Of a stretch of DNA of 64,000 nt, positions 18,309-27,865 are shown in pieces. Positions within the stretch are counted from its first letter, which is position 1. Each line of letters opens with the position of its first letter. The stretch is taken from the NCBI RefSeq assembly GCF_001468125.1, contig NZ_LNYT01000022.1:270160-334159 (forward strand), in the 5' to 3' direction. The translations under genes were made by a program, and so were the position numbers. This DNA comes from Legionella rubrilucens. GTDB taxonomy: Bacteria > Pseudomonadota > Gammaproteobacteria > Legionellales > Legionellaceae. The notes under the pieces are model-generated. The model did no database searches, was not told where the DNA came from, and worked only from the letters and a program-made list of their open reading frames with translations.

Positions 18309-18376
18309 CTGCTTCTCCTTAGGAAAGGCGTACCAGGTACGCGGATTTAAATTCACAATGTACAGGGTGCAATGGC

Positions 18377-18694
18377 TTAAAGAGCAATCGCGTCTCTTAA
18401 CAAGGCCTCCAGTTCCCCTTGCTGATAGAGTTCGGCAATGATATCAGAACCCCCGATTAATTCACCTTTTACCCAAAGCTGCGGAAAGGTGGGCCAATCA
18501 GCATATTGAGGCAGTGTTTGACGGATGTCAGGATTGGCAAGTACATCGACATAAGCAAAATCAACACCACACGCATCAATGCACTGAACAGCACGGGCAG
18601 AAAAGCCGCATTGAGGCATTTTGGGCGTGCCCTTCATATATAACAATATCGCATTTTCAGCAATTTGTTGTTTGATTTTATCAATGGTATCCAC
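18377..18694 (-). CDS. grxD: Monothiol glutaredoxin Grx4/GrxD
   Basis: 105 residues with the monothiol active site CGFS (C29) in KMPQCGFSARAV, followed by WPTFPQLWVKGELIGGSDI, which holds the glutathione-binding TFPQ and GGSD. It carries [2Fe-2S] clusters, usually with a BolA partner, in iron-sulfur trafficking. Divergent from sodB. Confidence 0.95.
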   Translation of the reverse strand: MDTIDKIKQQIAENAILLYMKGTPKMPQCGFSARAVQCIDACGVDFAYVDVLANPDIRQTLPQYADWPTFPQLWVKGELIGGSDIIAELYQQGELEALLRDAIAL

Positions 18695-18845
18695 AAAGTC
18701 ACCTACATTTTTGGAAATTAAAAAACACCGCCAATTATGGCGAAAATAAGACCAGTTAGCAACTGGGGTTACCCTTTAGCCGCATTGAATATGTTGAACA
18801 TCCTGCTACACTTACTAACTCAAAATAAAAACTGGAGAATGATTC

Positions 18846-19424
18846 ATGGCATTCAGCTTACCCCCACTACCTTATAGTCTCGAAGCCTTAGCGCCCACCA
18901 TTTCCAAAGAAACACTGGAATATCATTATGGCAAACATCACAATGCGTATGTGACTAACCTCAACAAGTTAATTGCCGGCACCGAATTCGAGCAGTTAAG
19001 CCTTGAAGACATCATCAAACAGTCGTCAGGCGGTATCTTTAATAATGCCGCTCAGGTGTGGAATCATACCTTTTACTGGCATTGTTTAAGCCCTAACGGC
19101 GGCGGCGAACCCAAAGGGCGTCTGGCTGACATGATTACTAAAAAGTTTGGTTCCTTTTCCGCGTTTAAAGAGCAATTCAGTCAAGCGGCCATTACCACCT
19201 TTGGTTCAGGCTGGGCCTGGCTGGTGCAGGATCAAGATGGCGAATTGAAAATCACCAGTACCAGCAATGCCGGCACCCCGATGACGGAAGGACTGAATGC
19301 CCTGTTAACCTGTGACGTCTGGGAACATGCCTATTACATCGATTACCGTAATGCCCGTCCTGACTACGTCAGTGCATTCTGGAATCTGGTGAACTGGCAA
19401 TTTGTAGAAGAAAACCTGCAATAA
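18846..19424 (+). CDS. sodB: Iron superoxide dismutase
   Basis: 192 residues. Metal ligands appear in [23 protein letters not shown] and [20 protein letters not shown] is characteristic of the Fe/Mn family, and the [12 protein letters not shown] stretch favours the iron type. Cytoplasmic and dimeric. GGAG precedes the ATG. It is followed after 41 bases by argD on the same strand. Confidence 0.95.
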   Translation: MAFSLPPLPYSLEALAPTISKETLEYHYGKHHNAYVTNLNKLIAGTEFEQLSLEDIIKQSSGGIFNNAAQVWNHTFYWHCLSPNGGGEPKGRLADMITKKFGSFSAFKEQFSQAAITTFGSGWAWLVQDQDGELKITSTSNAGTPMTEGLNALLTCDVWEHAYYIDYRNARPDYVSAFWNLVNWQFVEENLQ

Positions 19425-19465
19425 CAGCGCAGGTTTAACCGCCTGATGATTAATAAGGAGTTTTA

Positions 19466-20653
19466 ATGGCACTAATTACGAGTTATAACCCGCTGCCGAT
19501 TACTTTTACTCATGGAGAAGGTGTCTGGCTTTATGATGAACAGGGCAAAGCCTACCTTGATGGCTTAAGCGGTATTGCCGTCTGCGGGTTGGGTCATGCT
19601 CACCCCGAAGTCACTAAAACCATCCAAACTCAGGCGGCTAAACTGCTGCACACGTCGAATGCCTTCCACATCAAGGAACAGGAATTACTTGCCGAGAAAT
19701 TAACGGCAATTACCGGCATGGAGCAGGTTTTTTTTGCCAATTCTGGCGCCGAAGCCAACGAAGCGGCCATTAAACTGACCCGCCTGTACGGGCATAAAAA
19801 AGGCATCGAAACCCCCTCCATTATTGTTATGGAGCGTGCATTTCACGGCCGCACCATGGCGACACTCACAGCCTCCGGCAGCCGCAAGGTGCAGGCCGGT
19901 TTTGAGCCTCTGGTGCCGGGTTTTATCCGTGCGCCCTTTAATGATCTGGAAGCCCTGCATACCATCGCGGCAAATCGCGACGATGTGGTGGCCATCATGC
20001 TTGAACCCATTCAGGGTGAAGGCGGAATTTTTGCCGCAGATGATTCTTATTTACGGGCGGTTGAACAACTTTGTCACCAGCATGACTGGCTGCTCATTCT
20101 CGATGAAATCCAGACAGGCAACGGCCGCACCGGCAAATGGTTTGCCTACATGCACACCAATGTCCGCCCAGACATCATCACGACTGCCAAAGGGCTGGCC
20201 AATGGCGTACCCATCAGTGCCTGCTTAATGAGTCATCGCGCTTGCAATCTCTTCAAGCCAGGCAATCACGGCTCAACTTTCGGAGGCAATCCATTAGCCT
20301 GCGCAACGGCCCTGACCGTACTTGAGGTCATTGAGCGCGACAAACTGTGTGAGAAAGCCGCAAGTAACGGCAATTTCCTTAAAGAAAAACTCATGCGTGA
20401 ACTCAACGATCACCCGGCTGTGCGTGCTATCCGCGGCCGCGGCCTCATGCTGGGCATTGAACTCGACAGGCCGGCGAATGATGCCCGGGCGATTGGGCTT
20501 AAGCATGGGGTTTTGTTTAATGTCACCGCGGAAAACGTCATTCGTCTGCTGCCGCCTTTAATTATCAGCGAAAATGAAATTGAAGAATTGGTTTCCCGTG
20601 TCTGTAAAACCATTCATGAATTCATTGCCTTAAAAGCGAAGGAAGTCAGCTGA
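19466..20653 (+). CDS. argD: Acetylornithine aminotransferase
   Basis: 395-residue class III PLP aminotransferase of arginine synthesis, possibly also acting on succinyldiaminopimelate. Seen: FANSGAEANEAAIKL, AFHGRTMATL, the cofactor aspartate in ILDEIQTGNGRTGK, the PLP lysine in TTAKGLANGVP, and HGSTFGGNPLACA. AAGGAG lies just before the ATG. Some family members are ornithine or GABA transaminases; overall motifs favour ArgD. Confidence 0.9.
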   Translation: MALITSYNPLPITFTHGEGVWLYDEQGKAYLDGLSGIAVCGLGHAHPEVTKTIQTQAAKLLHTSNAFHIKEQELLAEKLTAITGMEQVFFANSGAEANEAAIKLTRLYGHKKGIETPSIIVMERAFHGRTMATLTASGSRKVQAGFEPLVPGFIRAPFNDLEALHTIAANRDDVVAIMLEPIQGEGGIFAADDSYLRAVEQLCHQHDWLLILDEIQTGNGRTGKWFAYMHTNVRPDIITTAKGLANGVPISACLMSHRACNLFKPGNHGSTFGGNPLACATALTVLEVIERDKLCEKAASNGNFLKEKLMRELNDHPAVRAIRGRGLMLGIELDRPANDARAIGLKHGVLFNVTAENVIRLLPPLIISENEIEELVSRVCKTIHEFIALKAKEVS

Positions 20654-20660
20654 GTTTAAT

Positions 20661-20683
20661 CCTGCCCGCGATTAATGGGCAGG
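20661..20683. terminator. Hairpin between argD and the convergent hydrolase gene
   Basis: 7-bp stem CCTGCCC/GGGCAGG with a 9-base loop. It lies 8 bases after the argD stop and 5 bases from the stop of the convergent gene. No T run on either side, so termination strength is uncertain. Confidence 0.4.
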
Positions 20684-20687
20684 AGAA

Positions 20688-21452
20688 TTAAGCGAGATGA
20701 AACACCTGCCCACGCTTGACGAAACCACAGAATCCCTGGTGTTGAGCGTCGGGTAGTTGACCGTCATTGTAATGATATAACCACATTTTGCTTTTAATAC
20801 CGGCATCCAATTGACTCAGCTCAACAAAATTGGCATGGACACCGCTTAAATACGATGACGTTTCGCAGTCATGAAAAATAATGTCGGCCTGCTGATAATA
20901 AGTCCGCAGCATGGGTAAATTAAATTGGGTGTCCGTGGTCAGCAGAGCCTTGCTTTTTTTCCCCTGGATGAGCAAACCATAGCTGGGTTTCAGTACGCCG
21001 TTAGAAATCATGTGCACGGTTTTTACCAGGGTCAATGAAATCCCCTCCCAGACAAACGGGGTTTTATCCGTCATGGCGTTCACATTGAAATAGCTGGAAA
21101 GTGAGGCTTCTTCGGTTTTTAGCGTTGCCATCCCGCCTTTCAGGCGTTCCTGCCACAAGGCATCAATCAAACTTTCGTGGAGAAGCAACTCGGGTTTGGG
21201 TAAGTCCGTGGTGAATTTGCGCTTAAATCCCAGCCATTCAAGTCCTCCGCAGTGATCCCCATGAAGATGACTGATATAGACAGCATCGATGTCTTTTGCA
21301 GCATAGTTCGCATGCGCTAAGGAGAAACGAACATCGGTACCGCAATCAATGAGTAATGTTTTCCCTTCATCGGTTGTCAATAGCATGTTGGAATGGAAAT
21401 TACCCGCATCTTCCGATAAGCCATTGGCTGTACCCAAAAATAACAATTTCAT
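20688..21452 (-). CDS. Metallo-beta-lactamase-fold hydrolase, last gene of the cyclase cluster
   Basis: 254 residues. The zinc motif is SHLHGDHCGGL (H62, H64, D66, H67), with further ligands likely in VHMISNG, LLTTDTQ and LYHYNDGQ. The N-terminal LFLGTANG resembles the RNase Z/phosphodiesterase-type branch of the superfamily rather than lactamases. Its ATG is 8 bases past the stop of the CHASE2 cyclase gene, with AGGA upstream, so the pair is almost surely co-translated. A cyclic-nucleotide phosphodiesterase role is an attractive inference from this position, but is not shown by motifs specific to that activity. Confidence 0.75.
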   Translation of the reverse strand: MKLLFLGTANGLSEDAGNFHSNMLLTTDEGKTLLIDCGTDVRFSLAHANYAAKDIDAVYISHLHGDHCGGLEWLGFKRKFTTDLPKPELLLHESLIDALWQERLKGGMATLKTEEASLSSYFNVNAMTDKTPFVWEGISLTLVKTVHMISNGVLKPSYGLLIQGKKSKALLTTDTQFNLPMLRTYYQQADIIFHDCETSSYLSGVHANFVELSQLDAGIKSKMWLYHYNDGQLPDAQHQGFCGFVKRGQVFHLA

Positions 21453-21460
21453 AGTCAGTC

Positions 21461-23692
21461 CTATTTATGCGTGTGCACAAAAACCCCATCCCAATCCGGC
21501 GGTAAATTCTGAGTACGCAAGTGCATAATCCGTTGGATATAAAGTTCATACAGATACCTATCAGGATAGCATCTCTGCAAATTCTCAAATGCAGTTAAAG
21601 CCTCCGGCCAGCGCTGTTGATAAAAGAGAACGAGTGCCTCCTCATAGTGCTGTAATTGAACCAGTAAGGCCGCATCAGCCTCTTGCTGGTAGCCCAAGGG
21701 TTCATAAATCGCTACAGGTTGCTGCCGGCCTTTCACAGTTACCTTGTCAATGAGCTGCCAGACAAAGGCCTCCTGGGACGCGCGTGTCGCCTCACTGACT
21801 AAAATATCGACGCGATAAAATTTAGTGAGCTGCTCAAGCCGCGAGGCCAGATTCACAGTGTCGCCAATCACGGTGTAAGCTCGTCGAAACTCCGAACCCA
21901 TATCCCCAACATCCATTTTGCCGGTGGAAATGCCAATGCCCAGTTTAATTTCAGGAAAAGCGACCTGCCCGTGCTGTATGGTTGTCGGTAAGGTGGTCTT
22001 AATCGCCAAAGCCGCGGCCACGGCATGAAACGCATGCTGCTCATCGTGCAGCGGTGCACCCCAAAAGGCCATGACCATGTCGCCAACGTACTTGTCTATG
22101 GTGCCTTGATGTTCAAAAATGATGCGGGTCATGGGCGTAAACAAGGCATTCAACAGCCACTTGACCGTGCTGGCATCCAGGCTTTCGCTAATGGCGGTAA
22201 AATTTCGGATATCGGAAAATAACACCGACATTTCCCGTGTTTCCCCCTCCATGCTGAAATGCTCAGCCGCATTGGTCATCTCCTCAATGTGAGAAGGCGG
22301 CACATACTGACCAAACAACCGTTTGATTTTATTTTTTTGCCGCCGCTCGTACACAAACTCATAAAGAAAATTGACCAGAGCCAGCAGCAAGAGCAACAGA
22401 CAGAAACTTGCCACCGAGAAATAAGTGTTTTTATAGGTGAACAATAAAAAAGAGCCCAACAAGAGGGCAGCGGTCAAGAGGAGGTAGAGAATAATAAGCC
22501 ACACCGGACCAAGAAACGGCATAATCAGGATAAGCGGCGCCCCAAGCAGTGACATTTCAACCAGCTTTTTTGCGTGATGAGAATGGTGAATGGTTGGAAT
22601 TTGCTGGTTTAAGATCGCTGCAATGACATTGGCATTGATTTCTACCCCGGGGAACGTCTCGGAAACAGGCGTGGGGTGACGATCGGATAGCAGAATGGTT
22701 GACGAGCCGACAATGACGATGGCCCCAGCCAGTTCCTCAGCGGGAACTTTTTTATCGAGTAGATCAGCAATGGAGTAATAAGGAAGTGAACCGGCTTCAC
22801 CAAAAAATGGAATGAGAATTTGCCCCGATGGATTAAGCGGAATGACCGTCCCACCGACATTCAGCCCGGTTAAAATGGCCTTTCCCTCGCCGTTTGGCCG
22901 GGTTAACAGTAACACATGATCCACCAGCAGATAGCGCATGACCACTGCGAGGCTTAAACTTGGGTAAAGTTTATTATCAAAACCAGCTACCAGCAAACCG
23001 TGCCTGACCAATCCGTCGGCATCAGGAAAATTGGACACAAACCCGCCAAAACGGGCAGCCTCAATGAAGGACTTAAGGCTCGATTGATAGCCTTGAAACT
23101 GAATGACCGACAAGGCGTCGGATTGTATTGCCTCCTGCTGTTCATTCAGTAAAGCGGGAGGCAGTGCGCCTTTGTTGAGTTTAGCCTGGTAAAATAAATA
23201 ACCCAGGACCGTTTCATGGGTTTGCATTGCCTTGGCAAACAGTAGATCATTGTCAACAGCCGGCGCGAGCCTGTCCAGCGTATCCATTAATGGCTGCCAG
23301 GAATTCGCCGATGGCAGGTGAATAATCTTGTCCTTTAAACCCAGCGCATAATTGATTTCCGGCTCGGAAAAAACAACATCAAAGGCGACAATGATGACGC
23401 CATACTCTTTCAAACGTTCAATCAACTGAGCAAAAATGGAGCGAGGCCAGGGCCAGCGGCCCTTTTTTGCCACGGAATAGTCATCAATATCGGCAATGAC
23501 CACGCGCGGGAAAGAAGGCAATGGCCTGGGACTGTTCCTTACCAGGATGTCGTAAAAATAATTATCGAGTCTATGCAGAAAGTGGCTGGACTCTACAACA
23601 CGGAATTGCTCGAGACAGAGACTGGCTGCTAGAACAAAAAAACCGGCCAGAATTTGCAATCGCTTGGCTTTGAACGAAGCCTTAACATCCAT
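21461..23692 (-). CDS. CHASE2-domain class III adenylate cyclase
   Basis: 743 residues. After an N-terminal membrane segment (about 13-28) comes an extracytoplasmic CHASE2 sensor (about 40-370), with ADIDDYSVAKKGRWPW and FDVVFSEP. Transmembrane helices follow (about 378-446), then a class III cyclase domain (about 480-660). Metal aspartates are D494 (LFSDIRNFT) and D538 (KYVGDMVMAFWG). K534 and D611 (VIGDTVNLASRLE) are the pair linked to ATP specificity, and N614 and R618 are the transition-state residues. All catalytic residues are present. The 80-residue C-terminus looks helical. It lies between a beta-barrel gene and the hydrolase gene. Confidence 0.92.
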   Translation of the reverse strand: MDVKASFKAKRLQILAGFFVLAASLCLEQFRVVESSHFLHRLDNYFYDILVRNSPRPLPSFPRVVIADIDDYSVAKKGRWPWPRSIFAQLIERLKEYGVIIVAFDVVFSEPEINYALGLKDKIIHLPSANSWQPLMDTLDRLAPAVDNDLLFAKAMQTHETVLGYLFYQAKLNKGALPPALLNEQQEAIQSDALSVIQFQGYQSSLKSFIEAARFGGFVSNFPDADGLVRHGLLVAGFDNKLYPSLSLAVVMRYLLVDHVLLLTRPNGEGKAILTGLNVGGTVIPLNPSGQILIPFFGEAGSLPYYSIADLLDKKVPAEELAGAIVIVGSSTILLSDRHPTPVSETFPGVEINANVIAAILNQQIPTIHHSHHAKKLVEMSLLGAPLILIMPFLGPVWLIILYLLLTAALLLGSFLLFTYKNTYFSVASFCLLLLLLALVNFLYEFVYERRQKNKIKRLFGQYVPPSHIEEMTNAAEHFSMEGETREMSVLFSDIRNFTAISESLDASTVKWLLNALFTPMTRIIFEHQGTIDKYVGDMVMAFWGAPLHDEQHAFHAVAAALAIKTTLPTTIQHGQVAFPEIKLGIGISTGKMDVGDMGSEFRRAYTVIGDTVNLASRLEQLTKFYRVDILVSEATRASQEAFVWQLIDKVTVKGRQQPVAIYEPLGYQQEADAALLVQLQHYEEALVLFYQQRWPEALTAFENLQRCYPDRYLYELYIQRIMHLRTQNLPPDWDGVFVHTHK

Positions 23693-23758
23693 GTCCAGTC
23701 ACTTTCATGATAGTACCTGTAAGATGCCGCTTAAAACCAACGATTGCTCACTCGTTGG

Positions 23759-24724
23759 TTACCCTATGTTCATTTTCACGGACAGAGTCGACTGGTTGCT
23801 GTGGTACACGCTGCCGCGCTGGAAGTACTGCTGTTCCAGACGGAAAACGTATTGCTTGTAATTGAAGGCAATACCACCACCCACTTTATAACCGTTCATA
23901 TCCAGATTGAACTCAGGGACAGGTCCTAAAATCACGCCTGTCAATGCGGGACGGCTGTTGGAAAAATCAAGAACCTGCAACAGGCCGCCCTCAACAAACG
24001 GTTGGACGCTGTCATTGATTTTATAACCAAGTTCCGCATTTTCCTGCAAATAAGACACTTTATTGGTTAAGGACGGAACCCCCTGGGTTGCCGGATCAAA
24101 GGCAAAATGAATGGTGTAAGGATCCTGATCCACTTCCGTGCGCAGAGCACGCAGGTTGGCGTTGAATACAAACTCTTTCCAGGTGTGTGTAAACAGGGCC
24201 GATACACTGGCAAACCAGTTTTTGCTGATGGCATTGGCATAGCCGTTTTTCTGCTGGAACTCAAACCGCGTGCTGGTATTGTAGCTCAAACTGTTTTGAC
24301 CATAGCCGCCAGCCAAATCAAAGAAAAAATGCTGCATAAGGCGCGTTAACACGTGGGCATAAATGCTGTTGTTGCGGATTGATTGTGTGGATGACACCAG
24401 CGGCAGGGAAAGCAGTTGCAGCTGGGAACTGAGTTCGGTATCGAGTTTATAAATAAAAAAGCCGCCGGAAATGCGCTGATTAAATTGAAAATTATTGCCG
24501 CCCACGCCGTACAGGTTGGAATGCCCATTAAACCGGTTAAAGTTGAGTAATTTCGACGAATCAAATTTAAAATCCTGGTAGCTGTATGCAGCGCCCAGAT
24601 CATACCGGCTCACAGAAGGCACATTGTCCACCGAGGAATCAATTTCTTTGCTTTGCTCTGTACTGGCAGTCGCCATCAAAGGGAACAGCAGACAGGCATA
24701 GCATAACCACTTATTCTTATTCAT
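23759..24724 (-). CDS. Outer membrane beta-barrel protein of the FecR/CHASE2 locus
   Basis: 321 residues from the ATG at 24724 (GGAG 6 bases upstream; an earlier frame start lacks a site). The signal peptide ends near ATAST. The mature part is strand-rich with alternating aromatic residues (RYDLGAAYSYQDFKF, YKVGGGIAFNYKQYVFRLEQQYF), resembling autotransporter-type or OmpA-like barrels. No family named. It sits between the FecR gene (128 bases upstream) and the cyclase gene (66 bases downstream). It may provide the outer-membrane part of the same signalling system. Confidence 0.65.
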   Translation of the reverse strand: MNKNKWLCYACLLFPLMATASTEQSKEIDSSVDNVPSVSRYDLGAAYSYQDFKFDSSKLLNFNRFNGHSNLYGVGGNNFQFNQRISGGFFIYKLDTELSSQLQLLSLPLVSSTQSIRNNSIYAHVLTRLMQHFFFDLAGGYGQNSLSYNTSTRFEFQQKNGYANAISKNWFASVSALFTHTWKEFVFNANLRALRTEVDQDPYTIHFAFDPATQGVPSLTNKVSYLQENAELGYKINDSVQPFVEGGLLQVLDFSNSRPALTGVILGPVPEFNLDMNGYKVGGGIAFNYKQYVFRLEQQYFQRGSVYHSNQSTLSVKMNIG

Positions 24725-24852
24725 AGCTACTCCATGCAGGTTACTTGGCCCTAAAAAGGCTGCCAACTCGGCATCAGGCCCCTGTTAACCTAAAATTATA
24801 ATTCTTTTTATCCCGCAGAATCGAGCAAAATTTTTATCATTCTTTCCTGCAA

Positions 24853-25611
24853 CTAGGTCGCAAAGAATGGCGGAAAATCAGGCGTCACGGTGATTGTTGG
24901 CCCCAGCGGCGATTCCACTGCCGTATCGATCACGTTGCTTGGAACCAGTTGCCCAATCACATCGATTGCCATTAAAGCCGGTTCGACTTTGGACGCAGCA
25001 GTCACCACCCAGCCCAACGCACCCCAGGAAATAGACCCTGGAGTCACCTGACCTGAAACGCAATCGTAGGTGGCGCTTTTGTATTTTTCCTTAGGTCCCA
25101 GGCGGGTATCCCCCATGGTGACCTGCCCCTGATAGACTTGCGTGGCAATTCGTGTGGCTTTGATATTCCTGTTGTTTTTGCATCGTTTTTCTGACGTTGG
25201 CGATTTTACCACCATTGCTCTGTAAGAGGTACCGGAAATTGCCAGAGCAATCACTGGGGTTTTTAAAATGGCTTTTTTCTGACTCTTGGTCGTTGATTCC
25301 ACACCGCCGTTTTTTAGATTGGCCTGACTCTGAATACCTTTGCTTGCTGGTGTGTAACTCGTAATCTCATAAGTCGAATTGGGTTGCAAAGCCACCAGGG
25401 TACCGTTGCTGTAGCGAATCTGTACCTGGGAATTGGCGCCGGTCACGATGGTATCGCCCACATAAAAAGAGGAGCCGCGCGTCAGCGGAAGTTTTTGGTT
25501 ATTGCGTTCCACCGTCACCTGATTGCCGGCAAACAGCACAGTGCCGATGGCCTGCTGCGCATAAGCCGCAAAAGCCTGACCCAAAAAGCAAAAAAAGAGC
25601 AGTTTTTTCAT
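24853..25611 (-). CDS. Periplasmic FecR-domain protein
   Basis: 252 residues with a signal peptide (1-18, ending FAAYAQQ). A FecR domain (about 20-135) begins GTVLFAGNQVTVER and contains RGSSFYVGDTIVTGANSQVQIRY and KTPVIALAISGTSY. FecR-domain proteins beside CHASE2 cyclases recur in proteobacteria. The domain is thought to bind or sense envelope ligands; here there is no sigma factor or TonB receptor next to it, unlike classic FecR. The second half has no assigned domain and one Cys pair that could form a disulfide. Confidence 0.85.
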   Translation of the reverse strand: MKKLLFFCFLGQAFAAYAQQAIGTVLFAGNQVTVERNNQKLPLTRGSSFYVGDTIVTGANSQVQIRYSNGTLVALQPNSTYEITSYTPASKGIQSQANLKNGGVESTTKSQKKAILKTPVIALAISGTSYRAMVVKSPTSEKRCKNNRNIKATRIATQVYQGQVTMGDTRLGPKEKYKSATYDCVSGQVTPGSISWGALGWVVTAASKVEPALMAIDVIGQLVPSNVIDTAVESPLGPTITVTPDFPPFFAT

Positions 25612-25681
25612 GTGAGTATGTCCCTGAATTCTCTCATAAGTTAGCCATCGTACTCTGCCTGATTACACATCGTCAACCGCA

Positions 25682-27865
25682 TTACATGGAATCACTGGCC
25701 AGCAGGCGATTCGCATAAAACAGGCGCTTGGCAATTATTTTGACAATGCCCTTATGGAAAGCCGCAGCCAGTTCCGGGTGCTCTTCTGTCATTTTACTCA
25801 GGCTCTCTGCAGTAAAGCGATAGGCCAAACAGTCATTGGTCGCCACGACAGAGGCCGTGCGAGGCTGATTTAAATAGAATGCCATTTCACCCACAATGGT
25901 ACCGGCAAGCAGCCGGCGCAGCCGTTTTTCTTTCGCGGTGCCATAGCCTAGAATGATTTCCAGTTCACCCTCCGCTATCCAGAACAGTTCACGCGTTTCT
26001 TCTCCCTCTTCACAGACAATACTTCCCTTGCTGAACGTCAATCGTTCACCATAAGACAATAAATCATCAATCTCGCGAATGTCAGGAAAACTTAAATTAA
26101 AAAGCGACTTGTAATCCTCTTTCCTGGCTGTCTGGTATTTTTGCATTAACGCGTTTTCACACCATTCAAGAGCATGGTCAAGATCGGTGAATTTTTTATA
26201 CGCCAGTTTTTTATGCTCCGTCGCGGCAAAACGCTGGATTTCCTGCTCAATCACGCGAGGAAGATGGGTAAACAGCACCTTGACGTGTTGTTTCTGGGTA
26301 TAGTTCAGCAAATTGATGAAGCTTAAGGCACCAGACACTTCAATCCCGGTCACCTGATTAAAATTAATGATTAAGTAATTGCAATGCGGTCCTTTATCCA
26401 GCTGTTTGCGGATGCGATTAAGAATGTCATAGGCATTCCCAAAAAAAAGATACCCTCTGACATTGACGATCAGAATTTTGTTGCCGTGTTGTTCCAATAG
26501 AATTTTATCTGCTTCATTACGTTCGACGTGGCTGTGCAAGACTTCGGCGGAAAGCATGGAAGACACGACCGGGATACGGCTATAGCGGAAAAAGAAGATG
26601 GCCAGGGACAATAGTAAACCAATCATGATTCCTGTCAGCAGACCTAAAAACACGATGGTGGCCATAATCATCAGCACAATCAGGTAATCCAGCCAGGAAA
26701 TTTTATTTTTAATCGTCACCAGCCATTCCAGCAAAAAATCAAACGCCACATAAAGCAGCAGGCCGCTGAAAATAAACCTGGGCAGCAGAGTGAGCAACTC
26801 GGCCCCCGCAACCATCAATAACAGACAGAAAATGCCAGCCAGGATACCCACAGCGCGCTGACCGAGGTGAAAATGGAGATTGGTTTTCGAGAACGACAGC
26901 ACATGGTAGCCGCCTAAGCCGCCGCCCAAGCCGATTAAGCTGTTAGCAATGCCATTGGATTTTAATTCACGGTTAATGTCCATGCTTTCCCGGCTGCTTA
27001 TCTCAAAGCTCGATATATTGAGAAGCATGCTGATCATACCCAATACCGCCAACGCAAAATAATCAGCCATGTGATCAAGAAGCAGGCGCCATTGCACGGA
27101 CTGACTCAGCACCTTTTCACTGGGCCACAAAGGCAGCCTGCCGTCAGGGAAGGGGCCCAGCATCAACCCGGCTCGTTTTGCGTCATCGAGCGGAATACCC
27201 AGAAGCAGTAAATAAAAATAAAACCCGATAAAACTTAAAATGACCATGATCGGGAACACACGGCTGCTGGCCAGCATCCGTTCCAGAATAAGGATGCTGC
27301 CGCCTAATGCCGCCGGTAAAATCCATAACGCCCGCGCCTGTTCCTGAACAAGCGCCTCAAACGTGTCCAGGGTGGAATGGCCGCCGACCATAGACTGCAG
27401 AGTACTGACCAGGAGCAACCACCCCGTACCGGCCAAAAAACCGCCAATCACCGGGTAGGGAATATATCGAACCAGTTTTCCAAGCTTAAAAACCCCTAAG
27501 GCGTACATGGTAAGCCCTAAAAGCAGGGCCATGATGACGATCGCCATCATCACCGTCGGTAAAGGGTCAATGCCCCTGTCCAGTGCCAGCAATTCCCTGG
27601 CAAGGGAGGCAGCCACCAGGGCTGTGATGATGGCAAAGATATCCTGGGAGGCGGCAATGGTGTATCGGGATGAACTGAACCAGGCCATAAGAATCAGCAG
27701 GATCCCCGAACCGAATAAGCCGGCTGAAATCCCATACAATAAATCAGACGATAAAGGCCCGCTGAAAATGAGCGACGCATACGACAGGCAATCCACGGCC
27801 ACCAGGGTACCGAGGAGTAATCCTGCAAACACGGTGGTGATTGAACTGGCCTTAAAGATATTCAT
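25682..27865 (-). CDS. SulP-family anion transporter with STAS and cyclic-nucleotide-binding domains
   Basis: 727 residues. About 12 transmembrane helices of the SulP (SLC26-like) family (about 10-430) are followed by a STAS domain (about 450-570). A C-terminal Crp-like domain (about 590-715) has the phosphate-binding cassette GEMAFYLNQPRTAS, with the expected Glu and Arg. SulP proteins carry sulfate, bicarbonate or other anions. The fused sensor suggests gating by cAMP or cGMP. The ATG overlaps the stop of the patatin gene by 14 bases in another frame, so the two are coupled. The ligand and substrate are not readable from sequence. Confidence 0.9.
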   Translation of the reverse strand: MNIFKASSITTVFAGLLLGTLVAVDCLSYASLIFSGPLSSDLLYGISAGLFGSGILLILMAWFSSSRYTIAASQDIFAIITALVAASLARELLALDRGIDPLPTVMMAIVIMALLLGLTMYALGVFKLGKLVRYIPYPVIGGFLAGTGWLLLVSTLQSMVGGHSTLDTFEALVQEQARALWILPAALGGSILILERMLASSRVFPIMVILSFIGFYFYLLLLGIPLDDAKRAGLMLGPFPDGRLPLWPSEKVLSQSVQWRLLLDHMADYFALAVLGMISMLLNISSFEISSRESMDINRELKSNGIANSLIGLGGGLGGYHVLSFSKTNLHFHLGQRAVGILAGIFCLLLMVAGAELLTLLPRFIFSGLLLYVAFDFLLEWLVTIKNKISWLDYLIVLMIMATIVFLGLLTGIMIGLLLSLAIFFFRYSRIPVVSSMLSAEVLHSHVERNEADKILLEQHGNKILIVNVRGYLFFGNAYDILNRIRKQLDKGPHCNYLIINFNQVTGIEVSGALSFINLLNYTQKQHVKVLFTHLPRVIEQEIQRFAATEHKKLAYKKFTDLDHALEWCENALMQKYQTARKEDYKSLFNLSFPDIREIDDLLSYGERLTFSKGSIVCEEGEETRELFWIAEGELEIILGYGTAKEKRLRRLLAGTIVGEMAFYLNQPRTASVVATNDCLAYRFTAESLSKMTEEHPELAAAFHKGIVKIIAKRLFYANRLLASDSM

